Of a stretch of 8,854 bases of DNA, positions 4,527-8,854 are shown piece by piece. The notes under the pieces are model-generated. The model saw only the letters and a program-made list of their open reading frames with translations, searched no databases and was not told where the DNA came from. Made by a program: the position numbers and the translations under genes. The DNA comes from Propionibacteriaceae bacterium. Lineage in GTDB: Bacteria; Actinomycetota; Actinomycetes; Propionibacteriales; Propionibacteriaceae. Each line of letters opens with the position of its first letter. Position 1 is the first letter of the stretch. The stretch covers positions 1 through 8,854 of the forward strand of contig CAJPNZ010000118.1 in NCBI GenBank assembly GCA_905372155.1, in the 5' to 3' direction.

Positions 4527-5691
4527 TGCATCTCTCCAACCATCCGGGCAGGGCGGTCACGAAGGGGGCCAGGTCGGCCTCCGTGATGATCAGCGGCGGA
4601 GCAACCCGCAGCACATCGGGGCGCGGAGCGTTCAGCACCCATCCCTCCGACAGGGCCAGCTCCACCACCCGCGGAGCCACCTCCCGGGTGAGCACGATAC
4701 CCCGCAGCAGGCCCGCCCCGCGCACCCCGGCGATCTCCGGGCATCCCAGGCCCGTGATCTCGGATGCGAACCAGTCGCCGATGCGGCGGACGTCCTCGAG
4801 CAGGCCGCCGTCCAGCACGTCCAGGACGGCGTTGCCTGCCGCCGCCGCGACGGGATTGCCCCCGAAGGTGCTGCCGTGCCCGCCGGGGGTCAGCAGGTCT
4901 GCGGCGCGGCCCGTGGCGATGCAGGCCCCGATGGGGAACCCGTTCCCGAGCCCCTTGGCCACCGTCACCAGGTCCGCCGTCACCCCCTGGGAACGACTCA
5001 GCAGCAGTTCCCCACAGCGGCCGATGCCGGTTTGGACCTCGTCGATCCACAGCAGCGTCCCGGCCCGGGAGGTGAGCTCCCGGGCGGCGGCCAGGTATCC
5101 CTCCGGCGCCGGGATCACCCCGGACTCCCCCTGGACGGGTTCGACGACCACCGCGGCCACCGTCTCGTCCACGGCCGCGTCAAGGGCCCCGGCGTCGCCG
5201 AAGGGAACGAACGTGACCTCCCCGGGAAGCGGTTCGAAGGGTTTCCGGTACTTCTCGGTGTGGGTGACGGCCAGCGCCCCCATGGTCCGGCCGTGGAAGG
5301 ATCCCTCCATCGCCACGAGACGGGTCCGGCCGGTGAGGCGGCTCAGTTTGAACGCGGCCTCGTTGGCCTCGGCGCCCGAGTTGGCGAGAAACACCCTGCC
5401 GCCGCCGGCCGCCGCCGAGAGGCGTTCCGCCAGCCGGATCTGCGGCTCGGAGGCGAAGAAGTTGGAGATGTGCCCGAGGGTGTTCAACTGCCCGGTGACG
5501 GCCGCCACCACGGCGGGATGTCCGTGCCCCAGGGCGTTGACGGCGATTCCCGCCAGCAGGTCGACGTAGCGGTTGCCGTCGGCGTCCCACAGGTGGATGC
5601 CCTCGCCGCGGGCGAAGATCCTTCGAGGCGCGCCGAAGGCGTTCATCATGACCGCCCCGTAGCGGCTCCCGAGTTCGGTTTCGTGGTTCAT
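4519..5691 (-). CDS. argD: Acetylornithine aminotransferase
   Basis: Class III PLP-dependent aminotransferase converting N-acetylglutamate semialdehyde plus glutamate to N-acetylornithine and 2-oxoglutarate. The 390-aa product shows NSGAEANE (104-111), FHGRTMGAL (132-140), WIDEVQTGIGR (215-225) with D217 for the PLP pyridine nitrogen, and the Schiff-base lysine K246 in VAKGLGNGFPIGA. GSTFGGNP (273-280) is the phosphate-binding region contributed by the partner subunit. I placed the start at ATG 5691-5689, which has GAGGAG (5702-5697) 5 nt upstream and forms an ATGA overlap with the argB stop. A longer open frame reaches 5817, but its extra 42 residues are Arg/Gly-rich frame noise inside argB. 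The 3' end overlaps argR by 8 nt. In many actinobacteria argF follows argD; here it does not. Confidence 0.96.
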   Translation of the reverse strand: MNHETELGSRYGAVMMNAFGAPRRIFARGEGIHLWDADGNRYVDLLAGIAVNALGHGHPAVVAAVTGQLNTLGHISNFFASEPQIRLAERLSAAAGGGRVFLANSGAEANEAAFKLSRLTGRTRLVAMEGSFHGRTMGALAVTHTEKYRKPFEPLPGEVTFVPFGDAGALDAAVDETVAAVVVEPVQGESGVIPAPEGYLAAARELTSRAGTLLWIDEVQTGIGRCGELLLSRSQGVTADLVTVAKGLGNGFPIGACIATGRAADLLTPGGHGSTFGGNPVAAAAGNAVLDVLDGGLLEDVRRIGDWFASEITGLGCPEIAGVRGAGLLRGIVLTREVAPRVVELALSEGWVLNAPRPDVLRVAPPLIITEADLAPFVTALPGWLERCNA

Positions 5692-6590
5692 ACCGACTCC
5701 TCGCAGACCATGGTCCCCACCCCGTCGTCGGTGAAGATCTCCAACAGCAGGCAGTGCGGCACGCGGCCGTCGATGATGGTGGCGGAGTGCACCCCGCCCT
5801 CCACGGCCTGCGCGCACGCCTCCATCTTCGGAACCATCCCCGAGGTGAGGACGGGCATCAACTGGCGCACCTCCTCGGGGGTGATGGAGGAGATGATGGT
5901 CGACTCGTCGGGATAGTTCGCGTACAGCCCCGCCACATCGGTGAGCATAACCAGGCGTTTCGCCCCGAGCGCGAGGGCCAGGGCCGAGGCGGCGGTGTCG
6001 GCGTTGACGTTGTAGATCTGGCCGTCGGGTCCGGGCGCGACGGTTGCGACCACGGGGATGCGGCCCGCCTCGATCAGGTCGAGCAGCGCGGAGGGATCGA
6101 CGGAGTCGACGTCGCCGACGAATCCCAGGTCGATCTCCTCGCCGCCCTCGACCAGGCCGCGGCGCCGGGCCCGCAGCAGTCCGCCGTCCTCACCGGACAT
6201 GCCGACGGCGAAGGGCGCGTGGGCGTTGATGAGGCCCACCAATTCCCTGCCGACCTGCCCCACCAGCACCATGCGCACCACGTCCATGGCCTCGGACGTG
6301 GTCACCCTGAGGCCGCCGCGGAACTCCGAGGTGATGCCGAGCCGCTCCAGCATGGAGCTGATCTGGGGTCCGCCGCCGTGGACGACCACCGGTTTCAGGC
6401 CGACGCGGCGCAGGAACACGATGTCCTCGGCGAAGGCGCGTTTGAGGTCGTCGTCGATCATGGCGTTGCCGCCGTACTTGACGACGACGGTCTCGCCCGC
6501 GAACTGGCCGATCCACGGCAGGGCCTCGATGAGGGTGCCGGCCTTGGCCAGGAGCAGGTCGTGGTCGGGGTGGGTGTATCGGAGGGTCAT
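5688..6590 (-). CDS. argB: Acetylglutamate kinase
   Basis: Amino-acid kinase that phosphorylates N-acetylglutamate with ATP, the second step of the pathway. The 300-aa product has VVKYGGNAM (36-44), the glycine-rich VHGGGPQI (70-77), NVNADTAA (194-201), LTDVAGLY (216-223) and SGMVPKM (250-256). It has an N-terminal extension of about 30 residues and ends with HCLLLEIFTDDGVGTMV (279-295). These are features of the hexameric, arginine-inhibited form of the enzyme, so feedback inhibition is expected, as suits a pathway that recycles acetyl groups through ArgJ. The start is ATG 6590-6588, overlapping the argJ stop as ATGA. The open frame extends upstream to 7547 as Arg-rich noise opposite argJ and is not part of the protein. 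It overlaps argD by 4 nt. Confidence 0.96.
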   Translation of the reverse strand: MTLRYTHPDHDLLLAKAGTLIEALPWIGQFAGETVVVKYGGNAMIDDDLKRAFAEDIVFLRRVGLKPVVVHGGGPQISSMLERLGITSEFRGGLRVTTSEAMDVVRMVLVGQVGRELVGLINAHAPFAVGMSGEDGGLLRARRRGLVEGGEEIDLGFVGDVDSVDPSALLDLIEAGRIPVVATVAPGPDGQIYNVNADTAASALALALGAKRLVMLTDVAGLYANYPDESTIISSITPEEVRQLMPVLTSGMVPKMEACAQAVEGGVHSATIIDGRVPHCLLLEIFTDDGVGTMVCEESV

Positions 6591-7738
6591 GAGGAGTACT
6601 CCGCATTCTCCTTCACGTATTCGTACGTGAGGTCGGTGGTGAGGATGGTGGCAGCAGCCTCGCCCGCGTGCAGGTCGATCAGGACGTGAACCCTGCGACC
6701 GGACAGGTCGACCAGTTCGCGAGGTTCGCCGATGCCGCCGCCCCGGCAGACCTGGACTCCGTTGAAGGAGACGTCCAGCCGGTCGGCCTCGAAGGCGGCG
6801 TCGGTGACGCCGATGGCTGACAGCACGCGCCCCCAGTTCGGGTCGCATCCGAAGACCGCGCACTTGAACAGGTTGCTGCGCGCCACCTCGCGGCCCACCG
6901 TCTCCGCGTCGCGCACGGATGCGGCGCCGACGACCTCGATGGCGATCTCGTGCCCGGCGCCCTCTGCGTCGGCGATCAGTTGACGTGCGAGGTCCTGGCA
7001 GAGTTCGCTCAGCGCGGCGGTGAACTCCCGCGCTTCGGGTGTGATGCCGCTGGCCCCGGATGCGAGCAGCAGCACGGTGTCGTTGGTGGACATGCAGCCG
7101 TCCGCGTCGGCCCGCTCGAAGCTGACGCGGCTCGCCTCGCGGAGCGCCACGTCCAGGACCGGGGTCTCCAGGTCGGCGTCGGTGGTCAGCACCACGAGCA
7201 TCGTCGCGAGCCCGGGCGCGAGCATCCCGGCCCCCTTGGCCATGCCCCCGATGCTCCAGCCCTCGCCGCGGTGGACGGCCTGTTTGCTGACGGTGTCGGT
7301 GGTCATGATCGCGGTCGCGGCATCGTCTCCCCCGTCCAGGGACAGCTGCGCACAGGCTTGTTCGATGCCGGATGTGACCTCCGGCATGGGCAACCGGACA
7401 CCGATCAGCCCGGTGGAGCAGACGGCGACGTCCCCCGCAGCAACGCCGAGTCCGGCGGCCGTTTTCTCGGCCATGGCCCGGGCGTCGGCGAATCCCGGCC
7501 GGCCGGTGCAGGCGTTCGCCCCGCCGGAGTTCAGGACCACCGCGCACAGCCGGCCGTCGGCGACGGCCCTCCGGGACCAGTCGACGGGCGCGGCGAACAC
7601 CCGGTTGCGGGTGAAAACCCCGGCCGCGGCGAACCGTGGCCCGAGGTTGGAGACGACGGCCAGGTCTGGGCGATCACCGCCCTTGATCCCGGCGGCGATT
7701 CCAGCGGCGGCGAATCCTGCGGGGGTCGTGACGCTCAC
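6587..7738 (-). CDS. argJ: Ornithine acetyltransferase / amino-acid acetyltransferase ArgJ
   Basis: Transfers the acetyl group of N-acetylornithine to glutamate, releasing ornithine and regenerating N-acetylglutamate; some members also use acetyl-CoA. The 383-aa precursor shows CSTGLIG (107-113, oxyanion-hole region) and GMAKGAGMLAPGLATML (165-181). Cleavage is expected between A178 and T179, with T179 becoming the N-terminal nucleophile of the beta chain. The GTG start (7738-7736) overlaps the argC stop as GTGA and is preceded by GGAG. An upstream extension to 7993 is frame noise. Whether this enzyme is bifunctional cannot be read from the sequence. With ArgJ the acetyl-cycle route to ornithine is complete in this operon, so argE is not needed. 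It overlaps argB by 4 nt. Confidence 0.96.
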   Translation of the reverse strand: MSVTTPAGFAAAGIAAGIKGGDRPDLAVVSNLGPRFAAAGVFTRNRVFAAPVDWSRRAVADGRLCAVVLNSGGANACTGRPGFADARAMAEKTAAGLGVAAGDVAVCSTGLIGVRLPMPEVTSGIEQACAQLSLDGGDDAATAIMTTDTVSKQAVHRGEGWSIGGMAKGAGMLAPGLATMLVVLTTDADLETPVLDVALREASRVSFERADADGCMSTNDTVLLLASGASGITPEAREFTAALSELCQDLARQLIADAEGAGHEIAIEVVGAASVRDAETVGREVARSNLFKCAVFGCDPNWGRVLSAIGVTDAAFEADRLDVSFNGVQVCRGGGIGEPRELVDLSGRRVHVLIDLHAGEAAATILTTDLTYEYVKENAEYSS

Positions 7739-8766
7739 GGTGCCACTCCGATCGTGCTCAGGCCGGTGGTCTCGTCGAGACCGAGGGCGATGTTCATGGA
7801 CTGGACTGCGCCGCCGGCAGTGCCCTTGGTGAGGTTGTCGATGGCCGAGACCACGATCACCCGGTCCGCGGCCTCGTCGACGGCGACCTGCACCGTGACC
7901 CGGTTGGAGCCGAGGACCCCCGCGGTCGCGGGCCAGGCCCCCTCGGGCAGCAGGTCGACGAACAGTTCGTCCGCGTAGGCCGCCTCGTAGCATCTCCGTA
8001 CCTCGTCTGCCGCGACGTCACCGGCCCTGGGGGCGGAGCAGGTCGCGAGGATGCCTCGGGGCATCGGAACCAGCATCGGGGTGAACGAGACGCCGACCCG
8101 CTCACCTGTCACCGCGGAGAGGTTCTGGATGATCTCGGGAATGTGCCGGTGCACCCCGCCGACCCCGTAGACCGAGGCGCTGCCCATGACCTCCGAGCCG
8201 AGGAGGTGCGGTTTGGCGGCCTTTCCCGCCCCTGAGGTCCCGGAGGCGGCGACGACGACGATTCCCGCAGGGTCGATCAGCCCCGCCTGGACGGCCGGGA
8301 ACAGGGCGAGCGTGGCCGCCGTCGGGTAGCAGCCGGGCACCGCTATCCGCCCGGTGCCGCGCAGGGCGTCCCGACAACCGGGCAGCTCGGGCAGGCCGTA
8401 GGGCCAGGTTCCCGCGTGCTCGCTGCCGTAGAAGCGCCGCCACTGCCCGGGATCGCGCAGCCGGAAATCGGCCCCGGCGTCGATGACCAGCGTTTCCGCT
8501 CCGAGCCGCCCGGCGATCCCGGCGCTCGCCCCGTGGGGCAGGGCCAGGAAGACGACGTCGTGGCCGGCGAGGTTCTCGGCGGTGGTGGCGACTATCTCCC
8601 GGTCGGCGAGAGGGGCCAGGTGGGGTTGGTGGTCTCGCAGCCGGTCGCCCACCGACGAGTTGCCCGCCAGGGCACCAATCTCGACCTCGGGGTGCTGCAG
8701 CAGCAGTCGCAGCACCTCGCCTCCCGCGTATCCCGTGCATCCCGCGACGGCAACCTTGAAACTCAC
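7735..8766 (-). CDS. argC: N-acetyl-gamma-glutamyl-phosphate reductase
   Basis: NADPH-dependent reductase giving N-acetylglutamate semialdehyde, third step of the pathway. The 343-aa product opens with the Rossmann fingerprint VAVAGCTGYAGGEVLRLL (5-22). It has the active-site cysteine C146 in VPGCYPTAATLAL and the catalytic-histidine region GGVHRHIPEI (203-212). Near the C-terminus is DNLTKGTAGGAVQSMN, the usual family end. The start is GTG (8766-8764); no Shine-Dalgarno is evident, and the predicted promoter places transcription start at 8767 or 8766, so it is probably leaderless. It is the first gene of the argCJBDRH operon and overlaps argJ by 4 nt. Confidence 0.97.
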   Translation of the reverse strand: MSFKVAVAGCTGYAGGEVLRLLLQHPEVEIGALAGNSSVGDRLRDHQPHLAPLADREIVATTAENLAGHDVVFLALPHGASAGIAGRLGAETLVIDAGADFRLRDPGQWRRFYGSEHAGTWPYGLPELPGCRDALRGTGRIAVPGCYPTAATLALFPAVQAGLIDPAGIVVVAASGTSGAGKAAKPHLLGSEVMGSASVYGVGGVHRHIPEIIQNLSAVTGERVGVSFTPMLVPMPRGILATCSAPRAGDVAADEVRRCYEAAYADELFVDLLPEGAWPATAGVLGSNRVTVQVAVDEAADRVIVVSAIDNLTKGTAGGAVQSMNIALGLDETTGLSTIGVAP

Positions 8767-8773
8767 AACGGCA

Positions 8774-8803
8774 ACTATGCCATTGGATGAATAAATATTC
8801 CAA
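8774..8803 (-). promoter_or_regulatory. Predicted promoter of the arginine operon
   Basis: Minus strand TTGGAA (8803-8798), 18-bp spacer, CATAGT (8779-8774), predicting a start at 8767 or 8766, directly at the argC GTG. This fits a leaderless message and the lack of a ribosome site. The ARG box lies inside the spacer and reaches into the -35, so ArgR binding would exclude RNA polymerase. Confidence 0.55.
8788..8801 (-). promoter_or_regulatory. ARG box (ArgR operator)
   Basis: TGAATAAATATTCC on the plus strand matches 13 of 14 positions of the Escherichia coli-type core TGAATWWWWATTCA; its central GAATA-TT-TATTC (minus strand) is a perfect inverted repeat. It lies 22-35 nt upstream of the argC start codon, between the predicted -35 and -10 boxes. 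Only one box is visible before the window becomes GC-rich again; ArgR often uses two, and the second may be degenerate. Site seen in sequence; binding by the ArgR encoded in this operon is inferred. Confidence 0.8.
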
Positions 8804-8854
8804 ATATCCGCGGTGCCCGCATCTCTTCCCGTGCACGAATCGCGGAGACCCGAC

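Noticed and set aside
5692..5817. N-terminal extension of the argD frame
   Set aside because: 42 Arg/Gly-rich residues inside argB; the ATG at 5691 has a good ribosome site and a normal N-terminus.
6591..7547. N-terminal extension of the argB frame (619 residues in total)
   Set aside because: Arg/Gly-rich shadow of argJ. ArgB is complete at 300 residues from the ATG at 6590, which shows an ATGA coupling with argJ.
7739..7993. N-terminal extension of the argJ frame (468 residues in total)
   Set aside because: Arg-rich shadow of argC. The GTG at 7738 gives the normal ArgJ length and a GTGA overlap.
8102..8836. 244-residue minus-strand open frame at the right edge
   Set aside because: Arg-rich out-of-frame shadow of argC, which carries the catalytic motifs in the correct frame.
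8804..8854. End of an upstream gene such as pheT
   Set aside because: About 50 bases show no recognisable C-terminus in any frame, so no call is possible.

Overview
The window reads as chromosome from a high-GC Gram-positive (Actinobacteria). The clues are strongly G/C-biased third codon positions, the order argC-argJ-argB-argD-argR-argH, frequent GTG starts and apparently leaderless promoters, and, at the left edge on the minus strand, a TTTGAGAACTCAACAG-type rRNA leader typical of actinobacterial rrn operons. A Propionibacteriales-like host is a guess from general look only. I see no transposase, integrase, phage gene, tRNA or CRISPR array.

Layout. (1) 1-392, minus strand: control region and leader of an rRNA operon whose 16S gene should begin at or just beyond the left edge. 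Three sigma70-type promoters lie in tandem, each with an exact 17-bp spacer, and a perfect 19-nt palindrome sits at the predicted start of the middle transcript. (2) 393-1652, minus: tyrS, tyrosyl-tRNA synthetase, reading towards the rrn operon. (3) 1708-2359, plus: a two-gene unit divergent from tyrS. It encodes an ArsR/SmtB repressor with a complete alpha-5 zinc site and, overlapping it by 17 nt, a 108-aa protein that joins a His-rich N-terminal half to a Cys-rich, internally duplicated metallothionein-like C-terminal half. It ends in a perfect 19-bp-stem hairpin. (4) 2407-2616: intergenic DNA with two imperfect 40-bp direct repeats between GGTTTCGA motifs. (5) 2617-8766, minus: arginine operon argC-J-B-D-R-H, with every junction overlapping by 4 or 8 nt, behind one predicted promoter that carries an ARG box. 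(6) 8804-8854: too short to interpret.

How the genes work together. ArgJ (acetyl recycling), ArgB, ArgC and ArgD turn glutamate into ornithine by the N-acetylated route. ArgH makes arginine from argininosuccinate, and ArgR, encoded in the same transcript, probably represses the operon at the ARG box. argF and argG, which often sit between argD-argR and argR-argH in actinobacteria, are absent here and must lie elsewhere or be missing. The SmtB-like gene and its His/Cys-rich partner look like a zinc (or similar metal) sensing and buffering unit: metal loading of the repressor should release expression of the metal-binding protein. This pair, especially the His-module plus duplicated Cys-module architecture, is the most unusual content. 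The rest is well-understood housekeeping.
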